Of a stretch of 64,000 nt of DNA, positions 1 to 12,509 are shown in pieces (the first letter of the stretch is position 1; every line of letters starts with the position of its first letter). Source of the stretch: Helicobacter pylori (GTDB lineage Bacteria; Campylobacterota; Campylobacteria; Campylobacterales; Helicobacteraceae); NCBI RefSeq assembly GCF_900120335.1, contig NZ_LT635477.1:1178001-1242000 (forward strand), written 5' to 3'. Under the pieces are notes generated by a model. The model worked only from the letters and a program-made list of their open reading frames with translations, ran no database searches and had not been told where the DNA came from. The position numbers and the translations under genes were made by a program.

Positions 1-3047
<3,047 letters not shown>

Positions 3048-3229
3048 TCAAGCCTTTGATCAAAAATTTTGAGTCATTAATGCATTAATTCAAGTAAGCA
3101 TTGCAAAAGGATTTTCAAACTTCATAACCATACCATGATAAAAACACCAAACCCACCTGCAATACTAACCACTTTAGGCCACACGCTCACAAACAAAATC
3201 ATGGAGCAAAATCTGCCACACTAGAGCAG

Positions 3230-3252
3230 AGAAAGGCGCAAAAGACCTTTCT
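3230..3252 (-). promoter_or_regulatory. hairpin in the rplL-rpoB intergenic region (possible attenuator or processing site)
   Basis: In the 220-bp gap between rplL and rpoB the transcript can form a perfect 7-bp stem (AGAAAGG with CCTTTCT) around a 9-nt loop. It starts 13 nt after the rplL stop codon. No run of U follows, so it does not look like a full terminator. In E. coli the equivalent gap holds a partial attenuator and an RNase III site; a similar role here is inference from position only. I saw no gene in the rest of the gap. Confidence 0.35.
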
Positions 3253-3264
3253 ATTGTTTAAGTC

Positions 3265-3642
3265 TTACTTGACTTCAACCTTAGCGCCTACTTCTTCAAG
3301 TTTCTTCTTGATGGTTTCAGCTTCTTCTTTATTCACGCCCTCTTTAAGCACATGAGGGGTTTTTTCGGTAGCGTCTTTAGCTTCTTTCAGGCCAAGCCCG
3401 GTGATTTCACGAACCACTTTAATCACCTTGATTTTTTCAGCGCCGCTATCGGCCAAAATCACATTAAATTCGGTTTTTTCTTCACTCTCAGCCGTTGCAC
3501 CACCGGCTACAGCTGCACCCGCTACGACCGTTGGAGTCGCGCTCACGCCAAATTTTTCCTCAAACATTTTAACCAATTCAGAAAGCTCTAAAACGCTCAA
3601 CGAACCAATATACTCTAACACTTCTTCTTTTGAAATTGCCAT
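3265..3642 (-). CDS. rplL: 50S ribosomal protein L7/L12
   Basis: Stalk protein L7/L12, 125 residues, which recruits translation factors to the ribosome. The N-terminal dimerisation helix ([15 protein letters not shown]) is followed by an Ala/Gly-rich hinge near residues 38-55. The C-terminal factor-binding domain includes [19 protein letters not shown] and ends in GAKVEVK. I start at the ATG at 3642, which follows AAGGAT at a normal distance. An in-frame upstream start at 3657 would add MKDWI but lacks support. It lies 42 bp downstream of rplJ, the usual L10-L12 pair. Confidence 0.97.
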   Translation of the reverse strand: MAISKEEVLEYIGSLSVLELSELVKMFEEKFGVSATPTVVAGAAVAGGATAESEEKTEFNVILADSGAEKIKVIKVVREITGLGLKEAKDATEKTPHVLKEGVNKEEAETIKKKLEEVGAKVEVK

Positions 3643-3684
3643 AATCCAATCCTTCAAATTTTTTTAAATTAAGCCGTAAGGCTC

Positions 3685-4179
3685 TTAGTTTTCTTCTTTC
3701 GCTTTACGCAAGTTGTCTAAACCGGTCACAAAATAGCGTGCTGGAGCCGTCCAAACAGAAAGCAACATTCCCATAAGCTCTTCTTTGCTCGGGAGTTTTG
3801 AAACCGCTTCCACATGAGCTACGCTAACGCTTTCTTTATCAAACAAGCCCGCTTTCAACACAAAGTGATCTTTATGCTCTTTTTGGAAATCAAACACGAG
3901 TTTAGAGAGAGCGATTTGATCATCGCCCCACAAAAACACATTGGTTTCTTTCAAATCCAAATCAGCGCAACCCGCTTCTTTCATGGCAATATGAGCAAGC
4001 GTGTTTTTAATCACTTGCACTTTAATGCCTTGAATGCGAGCCTTATTCCTTAAAGCTTCCAACTTTTTCACGCTAAGACCCTTATAATCGCAAATTAAAA
4101 GGGCTTTGGCGCTATCAAATTGCGATTTTAAGTTAGCGACTAGCTCTACTTTATGCTGCCTTTGATGTTGTTTTTGCAT
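3685..4179 (-). CDS. rplJ: 50S ribosomal protein L10
   Basis: L10, 164 residues, anchors the L7/L12 dimers to 23S rRNA. The N-terminal rRNA-binding domain contains [21 protein letters not shown], and the C-terminal helix that carries L12 ends in [12 protein letters not shown]. An AGGAGGAAAAG Shine-Dalgarno lies directly before the ATG. The 108-bp gap to rplA is AT-rich and is the place where an L10 autoregulatory leader occurs in other bacteria; I could not fold one here with confidence. Transcribed after rplA and before rplL. Confidence 0.97.
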   Translation of the reverse strand: MQKQHQRQHKVELVANLKSQFDSAKALLICDYKGLSVKKLEALRNKARIQGIKVQVIKNTLAHIAMKEAGCADLDLKETNVFLWGDDQIALSKLVFDFQKEHKDHFVLKAGLFDKESVSVAHVEAVSKLPSKEELMGMLLSVWTAPARYFVTGLDNLRKAKEEN

Positions 4180-4287
4180 CTTTTCCTCCTTTCTAGACTA
4201 GACCTCTGCAAGATTATCTTTTTAAAAAAGAAATTTTAAGCTTTTTAGCTCTTACGATCTTCAGCCTAAGATTAAAAACTCCTAACG

Positions 4288-4992
4288 CTATTTAATGTCC
4301 ATCAATTCCTGTGCGTCCAAATTCACTGAAGGCGACATGGTGAGCGAGAGAGCGGCGTTTCTAATATACTTGCCTTTCGCGCTACTGGGTTTTAGGCGGT
4401 TGATCGTTTTAACCAACTCAAGCATGTTTTCTTTGATTTTTTCTTCAGGAAAACTCGCCTTGCCAATAGGGGCATGAACATTACCCTTTTTATCCACCCT
4501 GAAATTCACTTGACCGCTTTTAGCGTTAGTAACCGCCTTAGCAATATCCATCGTAACGGTTCCGGTTTTAGGGTTTGGCATCAAACCCTTAGGGCCTAAA
4601 ATCCTACCCACTTTACCGACAACCGCCATCATATCAGGCGTTGCGATCACCATGTCAAAATCAATACGGCCGTTTTTGATTTCTTCAGCCAGATCGTCTC
4701 CACCAACAACATCAGCCCCAGCGTTTTTGGCTTCATCTTGCTTAATGTCTTTTGCAAAAACAGCCACTCTTACTTTTTTCCCTGTTCCATGAGGAAGCAC
4801 CACCGCACCGCGCACCATTTGGTCCGCATGCCTTGGATCAACCCCTAGTCTTAACGCTACTTCCACGGTTTCATCAAATTTGGCTGAAGCGAGGGATTTA
4901 ACCACCTCTACGCCTTGTTCTACGCCATACGCTTTATCGTTTTGAATTTTAGAAAAAAGTTTTTCCAATCTTTTAAATACTTTTTTTGCCAC
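4288..4992 (-). CDS. rplA: 50S ribosomal protein L1
   Basis: L1, 234 residues, forms the L1 stalk that moves with E-site tRNA. The L1 signature [20 protein letters not shown] sits near residues 117-136 and is followed by [12 protein letters not shown]. Length is normal for the family. It lies 51 bp downstream of rplK in the usual L11-L1-L10-L12 order. In many bacteria L1 represses its own operon by binding the leader; no such site is asserted here. Confidence 0.97.
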   Translation of the reverse strand: MAKKVFKRLEKLFSKIQNDKAYGVEQGVEVVKSLASAKFDETVEVALRLGVDPRHADQMVRGAVVLPHGTGKKVRVAVFAKDIKQDEAKNAGADVVGGDDLAEEIKNGRIDFDMVIATPDMMAVVGKVGRILGPKGLMPNPKTGTVTMDIAKAVTNAKSGQVNFRVDKKGNVHAPIGKASFPEEKIKENMLELVKTINRLKPSSAKGKYIRNAALSLTMSPSVNLDAQELMDIK

Positions 4993-5043
4993 GATTCTAA
5001 TCCTTAAAAATTTCTTTCAATTCCAACAAAACCAATAATAAGA

Positions 5044-5469
5044 TTAATCCACAACCTCTACGCCCATGCTCCTAGCGCTGCCCATAACGATTTTTTTAGC
5101 CGCTTCCATGGTGCTTGTGTTTAAATCTTCCATTTTCAATTGTGCGATCTCTTCCACTTGCTTGTAGGTGAGCTTTGCGATCTTATTTTTGAGCGGGTTG
5201 TCAGAACCTTTTTCAACCCCAGAAGCTTTTTTGATCAAATCCGTTACTGGGGGCTTTTTAGTGATAAAAGTGAAACTCTTATCTTGATAAACCGTGATAA
5301 TGACCGGGATATTAAAACTCCCCATGTCTTTAGTTCTTTCGTTAAAAGCCTTACAAAATTCCATGATATTAACCCCTCTTTGACCCAGTGCTGGCCCTAC
5401 GGGAGGTGAAGGGTTTGCCTTACCGGCAGGGATTTGAAGTTTGATTTCTCCGACTACTTTTTTAGCCAT
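5044..5469 (-). CDS. rplK: 50S ribosomal protein L11
   Basis: L11, 141 residues, binds the GTPase-associated centre of 23S rRNA with its C-terminal domain. The N-terminal domain opens with [20 protein letters not shown], the conserved proline-rich segment that interacts with thiopeptides and release factors. The C-terminus, [10 protein letters not shown], is typical. It starts 17 nt after the nusG stop codon, with a Shine-Dalgarno AAGGAGAC. Confidence 0.97.
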   Translation of the reverse strand: MAKKVVGEIKLQIPAGKANPSPPVGPALGQRGVNIMEFCKAFNERTKDMGSFNIPVIITVYQDKSFTFITKKPPVTDLIKKASGVEKGSDNPLKNKIAKLTYKQVEEIAQLKMEDLNTSTMEAAKKIVMGSARSMGVEVVD

Positions 5470-5486
5470 GTTGTCTCCTTAAAAAG

Positions 5487-6014
5487 TTATATAATTTTTT
5501 CCACTTGCGAATGCAAAATCTCTATTGGAGTGTTCCTACCAAAAATAGAAACATTGAGCTTGAGCTTACGATGCTCCACATCATACTCTTCCACCGTAGC
5601 GGTAAAATTTGCAAAAGGGCCTTCTACCACGCGCACCACTTCGCCTTGCTCAAAAAAGATTTTAGGCTTGGGGGCTGCTCGGTTATTCATTTTCTCTAAA
5701 ATATGCCCAATATCCGCTTCACTCAATGGGGTTGGCTTTTTATTTTCTCCAATAAAACGACTCACTCTTGGCAAAGATTGTATCTTATGCCACAAAACCG
5801 TATCTAAATCCACCTTAATAAAAACATACCCAGGATAAAGGCTTCGTTCCGTTACTTTCGTCTTGCTTTTTTTAGAAACCTCTATAATATCTTCAGTAGG
5901 CACAATGATCTCTTGTATCCTATCTCTTATATCATGGTCATTCGCTAAATTCTCAATCGCTTTCTTAACGGACTGCTCGCTCCCGGAATAAGTTTGTATG
6001 GCATACCAATCCAT
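5487..6014 (-). CDS. nusG: transcription termination/antitermination factor NusG
   Basis: NusG, 175 residues. The N-terminal NGN domain (MDWYAIQTYSGSEQSVKKAI, then SLYPGYVFIKVD near residues 78-90) contacts the RNAP clamp. The C-terminal KOW domain (EQGVVRVVEGPFANFTATVEEYD-type region near residues 122-145) binds NusA, Rho or ribosomal S10. It follows secE by 29 nt, the usual secE-nusG-rplK order, coupling RNAP elongation with ribosomal protein production. Confidence 0.96.
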   Translation of the reverse strand: MDWYAIQTYSGSEQSVKKAIENLANDHDIRDRIQEIIVPTEDIIEVSKKSKTKVTERSLYPGYVFIKVDLDTVLWHKIQSLPRVSRFIGENKKPTPLSEADIGHILEKMNNRAAPKPKIFFEQGEVVRVVEGPFANFTATVEEYDVEHRKLKLNVSIFGRNTPIEILHSQVEKII

Positions 6015-6043
6015 TATTATTCTCCTTCTCTAAAGCCACTAGC

Positions 6044-6223
6044 TTATAAAACACTAGAGACAAAAGCCCCTAGAGAAAAATCTAACAAAGCTAAAAATAG
6101 CGTGACAGCACTCACCACCACTAAAACAGAAACAAGCGCGTTGCGTATCTGCTCTTTAATGGGAAATATCACTTTAGAAAGCTCTTCTCTAGCCAATCTG
6201 TATTGCATGAGCCATTTATTCAT
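6044..6223 (-). CDS. secE: preprotein translocase subunit SecE
   Basis: A 59-residue protein read from the ATG at 6223 (MNKWLMQYRLAREELSKVIF). It has a short amphipathic helix with the conserved basic/acidic pattern of SecE, then one transmembrane helix (ALVSVLVVVSAVTLFLALLD). This is the minimal single-span SecE that clamps the SecY channel. The position directly upstream of nusG and downstream of a tRNA-Trp gene is the classical arrangement. Too short for most ORF filters, but strongly supported by context and topology. Confidence 0.93.
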   Translation of the reverse strand: MNKWLMQYRLAREELSKVIFPIKEQIRNALVSVLVVVSAVTLFLALLDFSLGAFVSSVL

Positions 6224-6361
6224 CGTCTCTTTTCGCCCCTACTTAATGCATAAAGCATTTAAAATGAACTTTCAATTCTATCCAAAATAGCTTAAATTAA
6301 AATTAAAAAACTTAAAAAACAACCCAATTGAAATAAAAATTTGATAGAATAAATTAGTAGA

Positions 6362-6437
6362 TGGCAGGCCAGGAGGGACTCGAACCCCCAACAACCGGTT
6401 TTGGAGACCGACGCTCTACCATTGGAGCTACTGACCT
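6362..6437 (-). tRNA. trnW: tRNA-Trp (anticodon CCA)
   Basis: A 76-nt cloverleaf on the minus strand with a 7-bp acceptor stem (AGGTCAG with CTGGCCT), anticodon loop CTCCAAA, T-arm GGTTCGAGTCC and an encoded 3' CCA. It lies between rpmG and secE inside the tuf-secE-nusG transcription unit, so it is probably cut out of the operon mRNA. Confidence 0.97.
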
Positions 6438-6476
6438 AACCTCCCCTCCCTTTAAATTGCAACGCAAAAGAAAGAG

Positions 6477-6635
6477 CTAACTCTTCAATTTGATTTCTTT
6501 ATGAAGAGTGTGCTTATTTTCCCTTGGGCAGAACTTTTTAAGCTCCAGTTTTTCAGTATTAGTCTTGGCGTTCTTAGTGGTGCTGTAATTGATGTCTTCA
6601 CAATCAGAACACTTCAACCCTATTTTAACTTTCAT
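6477..6635 (-). CDS. rpmG: 50S ribosomal protein L33
   Basis: A 52-residue protein from the ATG at 6635 ([20 protein letters not shown]) with the L33 core ([19 protein letters not shown]). Cysteines are at CSDC, and one remains in the second knuckle (FCPRE), so it is a partly zinc-binding (C+ like) form with an incomplete fourth ligand. It lies between tuf and tRNA-Trp, the usual place in Helicobacter. Confidence 0.94.
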   Translation of the reverse strand: MKVKIGLKCSDCEDINYSTTKNAKTNTEKLELKKFCPRENKHTLHKEIKLKS

Positions 6636-6690
6636 GATAACCCTTTATTAGCGACCTTTATGGTAACTTTTTACTTCTATATGAGTAAGA

Positions 6691-7890
6691 TTATTCAATA
6701 ATATTACTCACAACACCAGCACCAACGGTTCTCCCGCCTTCACGAATCGCAAATTTGGTTCCTAACTCTAACGCAACAGGGCTAATCAACTCTACAGTGA
6801 TTTTCACATTATCGCCAGGCATAACCATTTCTACGCCTTCAGGAAGGGTGATAGAGCCAGTCACATCAGTTGTGCGCACATAGAATTGCGGGCGGTAATT
6901 GGTGAAGAATGGAGTGTGTCTCCCGCCTTCTTCTTTAGAAAGGACATAAATTTCTCCCTCAAATTTCTTGTGCGGAGTGATAGAACCTGGTTTGCATAGA
7001 ACCATACCGCGCTCTACTTCTTCTTTTTTAGTTCCTCTCAAAAGCACGCCCACATTATCGCCGGCTTCACCTTTTTCTAATTCTTTTCTAAACATTTCTA
7101 CACCGGTTACGGTCGTTTTTTGTGTAGGTCTGATACCAACGATTTCCACTTCATCGCCTACTTTCACCACGCCTCTTTCAATCCTGCCTGTAACCACAGT
7201 CCCTCTACCTGCGATAGAAAACACGTCTTCAACCGGCATCAAGAAAGTTTTTTCAGTGTCTCTTTCTGGAGTAGGGATATAGGAATCCACTTCAGCCATG
7301 AGTTTAAGCACTTTTTCGCCCCATTCACCCACATTGCCAGCCTTTGCTTCTTCTAAAGCTCTTAAAGCTGAACCCGCTACGATAGGAGTGTCATCGCCAG
7401 GAAATTCATACGCGCTCAACAACTCGCGTACTTCCATTTCTACAAGCTCTAACAATTCTTGGTCATCTACCATGTCTTGTTTGTTTAAGAAAACAACAAT
7501 GTGAGGCACGCCTACTTGACGAGACAATAAGATATGCTCTCTGGTTTGAGGCATGGGGCCATCAGCCGCAGAAACAACCAAAATCGCTCCGTCCATTTGC
7601 GCCGCACCGGTGATCATGTTTTTTACATAGTCAGCGTGTCCTGGGCAATCCACATGCGCGTAGTGTCTGTTTTCAGTCTCATATTCAATGTGAGAAGTAG
7701 CGATAGTGATCCCTCTTTCTTTTTCTTCAGGGGCGTTATCAATATTGTCATAGTCTTTCATTTCTGCAAGACCTTTCAAAGAAAGCACCGCTGAAATCGC
7801 TGCACTCAAAGTCGTTTTACCATGGTCTACATGCCCAATGGTTCCAATATTAACATGCGGCTTAGTTCTATTAAACTTTTCTTTTGCCAT
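6691..7890 (-). CDS. tuf: elongation factor Tu
   Basis: EF-Tu, 399 residues, delivers aminoacyl-tRNA to the ribosome in a GTP-dependent way. The G motifs are visible: GHVDHGKT near residues 19-26, [20 protein letters not shown] (G3) near 81-100, and NKQD (G4). Domains II and III follow, ending in [10 protein letters not shown]. Only one tuf copy is seen in this window. It stands between a four-tRNA cluster and rpmG; the shared promoter upstream of the tRNAs should drive it, although a closer promoter in the 126-bp gap (7891-8016) is possible. Confidence 0.98.
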   Translation of the reverse strand: MAKEKFNRTKPHVNIGTIGHVDHGKTTLSAAISAVLSLKGLAEMKDYDNIDNAPEEKERGITIATSHIEYETENRHYAHVDCPGHADYVKNMITGAAQMDGAILVVSAADGPMPQTREHILLSRQVGVPHIVVFLNKQDMVDDQELLELVEMEVRELLSAYEFPGDDTPIVAGSALRALEEAKAGNVGEWGEKVLKLMAEVDSYIPTPERDTEKTFLMPVEDVFSIAGRGTVVTGRIERGVVKVGDEVEIVGIRPTQKTTVTGVEMFRKELEKGEAGDNVGVLLRGTKKEEVERGMVLCKPGSITPHKKFEGEIYVLSKEEGGRHTPFFTNYRPQFYVRTTDVTGSITLPEGVEMVMPGDNVKITVELISPVALELGTKFAIREGGRTVGAGVVSNIIE

Positions 7891-8016
7891 TTGTATTTCT
7901 CCTTAATTTTTTGAAATGGATTTTAGAATTATACTAAACAAAATCCTAAGTATTCCTAAATGCTACCACAAAATTTAAGACATTTTTGTCTTATCGCCAT
8001 TCAAGAGATTATAAAC

Positions 8017-8091
8017 TGGAGCCTACAAGCGGAATTGAACCGCCGACCTCTTCCTTACCAAGGAAGTGCTCTGCCTCTGAGCTATATAGGC
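8017..8091 (-). tRNA. trnT: tRNA-Thr (anticodon GGT)
   Basis: A 75-nt cloverleaf: acceptor GCCTATA with TGTAGGC, anticodon stem CTTCC/GGAAG around loop TTGGTAA, T-arm GGTTCAATTCC, encoded CCA. Last of a four-tRNA cluster in the direction of transcription. Confidence 0.96.
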
Positions 8092-8121
8092 GTCTCAAAA
8101 ACTAAAACGTTGTCCTAAAAA

Positions 8122-8198
8122 TGGAGCGGGAAACGGGACTCGAACCCGCGACCCTCAGCTTGGAAGGCTGATGCTCTAGCCAACTGAGCTATTCCCGC
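8122..8198 (-). tRNA. trnG: tRNA-Gly (anticodon TCC)
   Basis: A 77-nt cloverleaf: acceptor GCGGGAA with TTCCCGC, anticodon stem TCAGC/GCTGA around loop CTTCCAA, T-arm GGTTCGAGTCC, encoded CCA. Member of the cluster upstream of tuf. Confidence 0.96.
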
Positions 8199-8214
8199 AT
8201 CTATAAAACAAACA

Positions 8215-8299
<85 letters not shown>

Positions 8300-8326
8300 A
8301 AAAACTTTGCAAAATAACATTTTAAC

Positions 8327-8402
8327 TGGAGCTGGCTAAGGGACTTGAACCCCCGACCTGCTGCTTACAAGGCAGCTGCTCTACCAACTGAGCTAAGCCA
8401 GC
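8327..8402 (-). tRNA. trnT: tRNA-Thr (anticodon TGT)
   Basis: A 76-nt cloverleaf: acceptor GCTGGCT with AGCCAGC, anticodon loop CTTGTAA, T-arm GGTTCAAGTCC, encoded CCA. First gene of the cluster; its 5' end is about 29 nt downstream of the -10 box of a strong promoter. Confidence 0.96.
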
Positions 8403-8430
8403 GACTAAATTAAATAATCAAAGACTTGGG

Positions 8431-8460
8431 ATTATAGCAGTTTTATACTTAATTTGTCAA
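8431..8460 (-). promoter_or_regulatory. near-consensus sigma80 promoter for the tRNA-tuf-secE-nusG unit
   Basis: On the minus strand TTGACA (8455-8460) and TATAAT (8431-8436) are separated by 18 nt, just upstream of the first tRNA-Thr. H. pylori promoters usually lack a recognisable -35 box, so a perfect -35 plus a perfect -10 fits a gene set needing very high, stable-RNA-like transcription. Confidence 0.8.
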
Positions 8461-8519
8461 GAAATGATGACAGAAAGCTAAATTATTAGTATGGCACAGA
8501 GCATGGTTAAAATTTTAGC

Positions 8520-8525
8520 TATAAT
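8520..8525 (+). promoter_or_regulatory. -10 box upstream of wzk
   Basis: TATAAT within TTTTAGCTATAATCTAG lies 67 bp upstream of the wzk start. It diverges from the tRNA-tuf promoter in the 190-bp gap 8403-8592. No clear -35 hexamer is visible, which is normal for this species. Confidence 0.55.
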
Positions 8526-8592
8526 CTAGCTCAATTTGGCTTAACACAGCTCAAACTTATTACATATAAAAGAATTTATGGACACTTAAATT

Positions 8593-10329
8593 ATGGCGAA
8601 AAAAAAACATAAAATTCCTACTTTAAAATATTTTTTACGTTCTTTAAAGCAAATCTATAGGCTCATCACTTTCAAGGAAAAAATGATTTTTTTCCTGCTT
8701 GTGTTGATGGCTATTTTTTCTTCTTTTGTGGAAGTGATGTCCCTAACTCTTCTGATGCCTTTTATCACTCTCGCTTCCGATCCTAGCAGGGCTTTAGACG
8801 ATAAAGATTGGAAAATGGTCTATGATTTTTTCCATTTTTCATCTCCCGTTCGTCTCATGTATTTCTTTAGTTTCTGTTTGGTGGGGATTTATTTGTTCAG
8901 GATGTTTTATGGGGTGTTTTTTACCTATTTAAGAGGGCGTTTTTCCAACAAGAAGGCTTATCAAATCAAACAACAACTCTTCTTGCAACACATCAAAAAC
9001 AACTATTTATCGCACCTCAACCACAACCTGGATTCTTTAAGAGACATTATCAACAATAAAGCGGAGGGCATGTTTATGAGCTTTAACGCTTTTTTGAGTT
9101 TATTGACCGAAATAACCGTGATCGTTTTTTTCTATTCCACGCTCATATTGACCAATTGGAAAATAACGCTCGTTTTTACCACGATCCTCGCCTTACAAAT
9201 TTTTTTTATTGTCAAAAAAGTCACCGTCCTTATCAAAAAAAAGGGTGAGATGGCCGCTAAATCCAAAGCGCAAACGCTTAAAGTCTTTTCAAAATTTTTC
9301 AGCAATTTTAAGATCACTAAACTCAAAGACAACCACGAAGAAGCCCACAAACTTTTTGGAGAAAATAGCCGTAAAGCCCATGACGCTGAGATCATTTACT
9401 CCACTTTGCAAGTGGTCCCCAGGTATTCAATAGAAACCGTGGGCTTTAGTTTGTTGATTTTAGCGGTCGCTTACATCTTATTCAAATACGGCGAAGCTAG
9501 AATGGTGCTCCCTACCATTTCTATGTATGCCCTAGCGCTTTATCGCATACTCCCTTCTGTAACTGGAGTGATCAACTATTATAATGAAATCGCTTACAAC
9601 CAGCTTGCAACCAATGTTGTTTTTAAAAGCCTTTCTAAGACCATTATTGAAGAGGATTTAGTCCCTTTAGACTTTAATGAAAAAATCACTCTCCAAAACA
9701 TTTCATTCGCTTACAAGTCAAAACACCCGGTTCTAAAGAATTTCAACCTCACCATTCAAAAAGGTCAAAAAATCGCTCTCATAGGCCATAGCGGGTGCGG
9801 GAAATCCACGCTGGCGGATATTATTATGGGGCTTACCTACCCTAAAAGTGGGGAAATTTTTATTGACAACACCCTTTTAACCAACGAAAACAGGCGCTCA
9901 TGGCGTAAAAAAATAGGCTATATCCCCCAAAATATTTACCTTTTTGATGGCACTGTGGGGGATAATATCGCTTTTGGGAGCGCTATAGATGAAAAACGCT
10001 TGATTAAGGTGTGCAAAATGGCTCATATTTATGATTTTTTATGCGAGCATGAAGGCCTTAAAACCCAAGTGGGCGAAGGGGGCGCTAAGCTTAGCGGCGG
10101 TCAAAAACAACGCATAGGCATTGCGAGAGCCTTATACGATAACCCTGAAATTTTGGTTTTAGATGAAGCCACCTCAGCCCTAGACAATGAAACCGAGAGT
10201 AAAATCATGGATGAAATCTATCAAATCGCTAAAAATAAAACCCTAATCGTTATCGCCCACCGCTTAAGCACGATCGAACGCTGTGAAGTCATCATTGACA
10301 TGAGCCAACACAAAGACAATCTCGGCTAA
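8593..10329 (+). CDS. wzk: ABC transporter, O-antigen lipid-linked flippase Wzk
   Basis: A 578-residue half-size ABC exporter. About six transmembrane helices fill residues 25-310 (for example MIFFLLVLMAIFSSFVEVMSL). The nucleotide-binding domain follows, with Walker A GHSGCGKST, signature LSGGQKQRIGIARAL, Walker B ILVLDEATSALD and switch histidine IAHR. It matches HP1206 of strain 26695, which is known as Wzk, a PglK-type flippase that moves undecaprenyl-linked O-antigen across the inner membrane for LPS assembly. That function rests on established work on the family, not on sequence alone; MsbA-type lipid exporters look similar. It is divergent from the tuf cluster and convergent with the next gene. 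Confidence 0.9.
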   Translation: MAKKKHKIPTLKYFLRSLKQIYRLITFKEKMIFFLLVLMAIFSSFVEVMSLTLLMPFITLASDPSRALDDKDWKMVYDFFHFSSPVRLMYFFSFCLVGIYLFRMFYGVFFTYLRGRFSNKKAYQIKQQLFLQHIKNNYLSHLNHNLDSLRDIINNKAEGMFMSFNAFLSLLTEITVIVFFYSTLILTNWKITLVFTTILALQIFFIVKKVTVLIKKKGEMAAKSKAQTLKVFSKFFSNFKITKLKDNHEEAHKLFGENSRKAHDAEIIYSTLQVVPRYSIETVGFSLLILAVAYILFKYGEARMVLPTISMYALALYRILPSVTGVINYYNEIAYNQLATNVVFKSLSKTIIEEDLVPLDFNEKITLQNISFAYKSKHPVLKNFNLTIQKGQKIALIGHSGCGKSTLADIIMGLTYPKSGEIFIDNTLLTNENRRSWRKKIGYIPQNIYLFDGTVGDNIAFGSAIDEKRLIKVCKMAHIYDFLCEHEGLKTQVGEGGAKLSGGQKQRIGIARALYDNPEILVLDEATSALDNETESKIMDEIYQIAKNKTLIVIAHRLSTIERCEVIIDMSQHKDNLG

Positions 10330-10337
10330 AGCTGGCT

Positions 10338-11006
10338 TTACTCTTTTGCGAAGTTTTGCAAATCAAACCCCTTAAAGCTCTCCAAATACTCCCCTTGATA
10401 GCCATCTTGACCCACTAAATTTTTCAAAACCTTGCTGTTATAGCCCAAAAACGCCACTTTATTAGCCTTAGCGCTTTCATAATCATTGACGCTATCGCCT
10501 ATCATTAGCATGCGGCTTGGGTTATAGGCGTATTTTTGAATGATATTAGCGATAATCTTGGGTTTATCAGGCGGACTCCCTTCAACGCTCTTAAAATACT
10601 TAGTAATCCCTAAAAACTCGCACAACACTTGCAATTCGCTATGCAAGGCCGCTGAAGCGATATGGAAAATATAATTTTGATAATGCTTATCAATAAACGC
10701 CATCACTTCGCTGTTCAAATGCCCCCTATCAAAAAGCTTCTGCTCTATGATAGCGCCAAATTCTAGGGCTAATGCATCTATTTCTTCTTGAGCGATAGGG
10801 GTTTTTAAAATCTCATTATAAAAATATTGGATCTTTTCATTCCTTGAAATCCCCCCACTTTGATAGTGATAAACTTCAAATTGTTTCAAACCCTCTTTAC
10901 TATCGTTGCCATGCTTTTGAAACAACGCCTTAAACCCTTCATATTTTAAATGCATGCTGTCAAAAATCACGCCATCAAAATCCCATAAAACCACTTCAAG
11001 CGCCAT
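10338..11006 (-). CDS. HAD-superfamily phosphatase
   Basis: A 222-residue haloacid-dehalogenase-like hydrolase. Motif I is LWDFDGVIFDSM near residues 7-18 with nucleophile Asp and general acid Asp. Motif III is the Lys in PPDKPKII, and motif IV is MLMIGDSVNDYESAKAN near 168-184. A helical cap is inserted after motif I. The architecture resembles phosphoglycolate phosphatase or beta-phosphoglucomutase types, but the substrate cannot be read from the sequence. It converges with wzk, with only 8 bp between the stop codons. Confidence 0.8.
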   Translation of the reverse strand: MALEVVLWDFDGVIFDSMHLKYEGFKALFQKHGNDSKEGLKQFEVYHYQSGGISRNEKIQYFYNEILKTPIAQEEIDALALEFGAIIEQKLFDRGHLNSEVMAFIDKHYQNYIFHIASAALHSELQVLCEFLGITKYFKSVEGSPPDKPKIIANIIQKYAYNPSRMLMIGDSVNDYESAKANKVAFLGYNSKVLKNLVGQDGYQGEYLESFKGFDLQNFAKE

Positions 11007-11193
11007 GATTTCCCCTTTTTTATAGGCTTATTTTGGTTTCATTTTACCTTATTTAAGCGATCATTTTTGCCATCATTGAAGTGTTTGGATTGGTTTTAAT
11101 CAAATACTGCCCGTTAAAGCCTTATTTAAAACTCTAACGCTCTTTAGATTTTTAACTTAAAGCCCCTTTTTAAAGGTTGGGTTATTTTGACTC

Positions 11194-12183
11194 TTATTTG
11201 ATAAGAACATGCAAATACTCTTTGGTGTGCACGGCTTTATGGGCGCGTTTGTTGTCCGCTTTAAAACGCATGTAAGTTTTAGTAACTAAGGAGTAAGCTC
11301 CGTATTTTTTTAAGATATTTTTAATCTCTGTCTCGCTCATAAGCCCTTCATTGTTATAGCTTAAAAAGATATATTTGAATCGCGCTTTTTTGATTAAATT
11401 TTCAAAAGCGTTTAAGATTTGAAAACGAGAGCAAAAAGAGGATTTCTGGTAACTGGGCAAGCCGGTTTTGCCTTTTGGAGCAAAGGGCGTATAAGTGGCA
11501 ATCGTGTTCAACAAATGGTAATTCGCCCCGTATTGCCTCGCATTGTAAGGAGGGTCTAAATACAAAATATCCCCTGAAATCTTTCCGATCAACTCGCTAG
11601 CGTCTTGCTGATACACTTCGTTAGCGTTTAAACTCACATCAAAATGAGCGCCTTTTAAAATGAGTTCTTTTTGAGCGCTTTTTTTAAGGCGTTTTAAAAA
11701 AGCCCCATAAACTGAAGCGGTGTTAGCCACCTTGTCCGCACTCTCCAATAACGATGCGAGCAAAAAATAATACGCGCAATTATCAATGTTTTGAGAAAGC
11801 TTGAGCTCTTCAATTTTTAAACGCATCGCATCAATTTTTTGAGCGTTCGTTTCGCTAAAATACTGCCTTGAACTCCCCCCCAAAGAATAATGCGAATGAA
11901 TAAAACCCTTTTTTAAAGCAACGCTATTAAGCCCATTAATAAGCTCTTCTTGGTTAGGGATTTCTTGAATGTTACCGATATAATTTTGATTCAAAACAAA
12001 GCTATAATATTCCAAATCATTAGAAATAACCTTATTAACGGCTTTTTTAAACGCGCGCCCCACAATGCCCGTCCCAGCAAACAGATCACAAAAAATCGCA
12101 CCAGAGAGATCGTTACCTGCAACCGCATGGATATTTTCCTTAATAAAGGGAATGAGCTTGTATTTAGAGCCGATATAGTTCAT
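11194..12183 (-). CDS. hpyIM: adenine-specific DNA methyltransferase M.HpyI (CATG)
   Basis: A D12-class N6-adenine methyltransferase. The protein from the ATG at 12183 is 329 residues and opens MNYIGSKYKLIPFI, the usual N-terminus of this class. The SAM-binding motif is DLFAGTGIVGRAF near residue 35 and the catalytic motif is ILYLDPPYNARQY (DPPY). The reading frame is open further to an ATG at 12255, which would add 24 residues; neither start has a good Shine-Dalgarno. Placement next to iceA identifies it as hpyIM, which methylates CATG and is present in nearly all H. pylori whatever the iceA allele. With iceA2 in place of the iceA1 endonuclease it is an orphan methyltransferase here. Confidence 0.9.
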   Translation of the reverse strand: MNYIGSKYKLIPFIKENIHAVAGNDLSGAIFCDLFAGTGIVGRAFKKAVNKVISNDLEYYSFVLNQNYIGNIQEIPNQEELINGLNSVALKKGFIHSHYSLGGSSRQYFSETNAQKIDAMRLKIEELKLSQNIDNCAYYFLLASLLESADKVANTASVYGAFLKRLKKSAQKELILKGAHFDVSLNANEVYQQDASELIGKISGDILYLDPPYNARQYGANYHLLNTIATYTPFAPKGKTGLPSYQKSSFCSRFQILNAFENLIKKARFKYIFLSYNNEGLMSETEIKNILKKYGAYSLVTKTYMRFKADNKRAHKAVHTKEYLHVLIK

Positions 12184-12509
12184 TGATCTGTGTTTGTATG
12201 CTTCTTTAAAATAAATATGGCTATTATTAAAATTAAATTTTATGTATTGTAACATAACTTGATTATGAATAAGTCTTAAACCCCACGATTAAAATAATCT
12301 TAAAACCAACTAATCAATCCTATGTGAAACGATGATCGTTTTTTAATACCGCACGCTCTACCAATCGCTTCATTAAAACAACGAGACAACCCCCCTATTG
12401 CCAATAAAGACTTTTTCTATCGCAACTGCTCATTAAAATACTGCCAAAAAAACAGCAACACCCCCACTAGCTGAATGTATCAAAACTTTTGTCGCTATTA
12501 CCCTATTTT

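Noticed and set aside
7120..7794. Several plus-strand ORFs opposite tuf
   Set aside because: They are shadows of the highly codon-biased EF-Tu gene and resemble no known protein.
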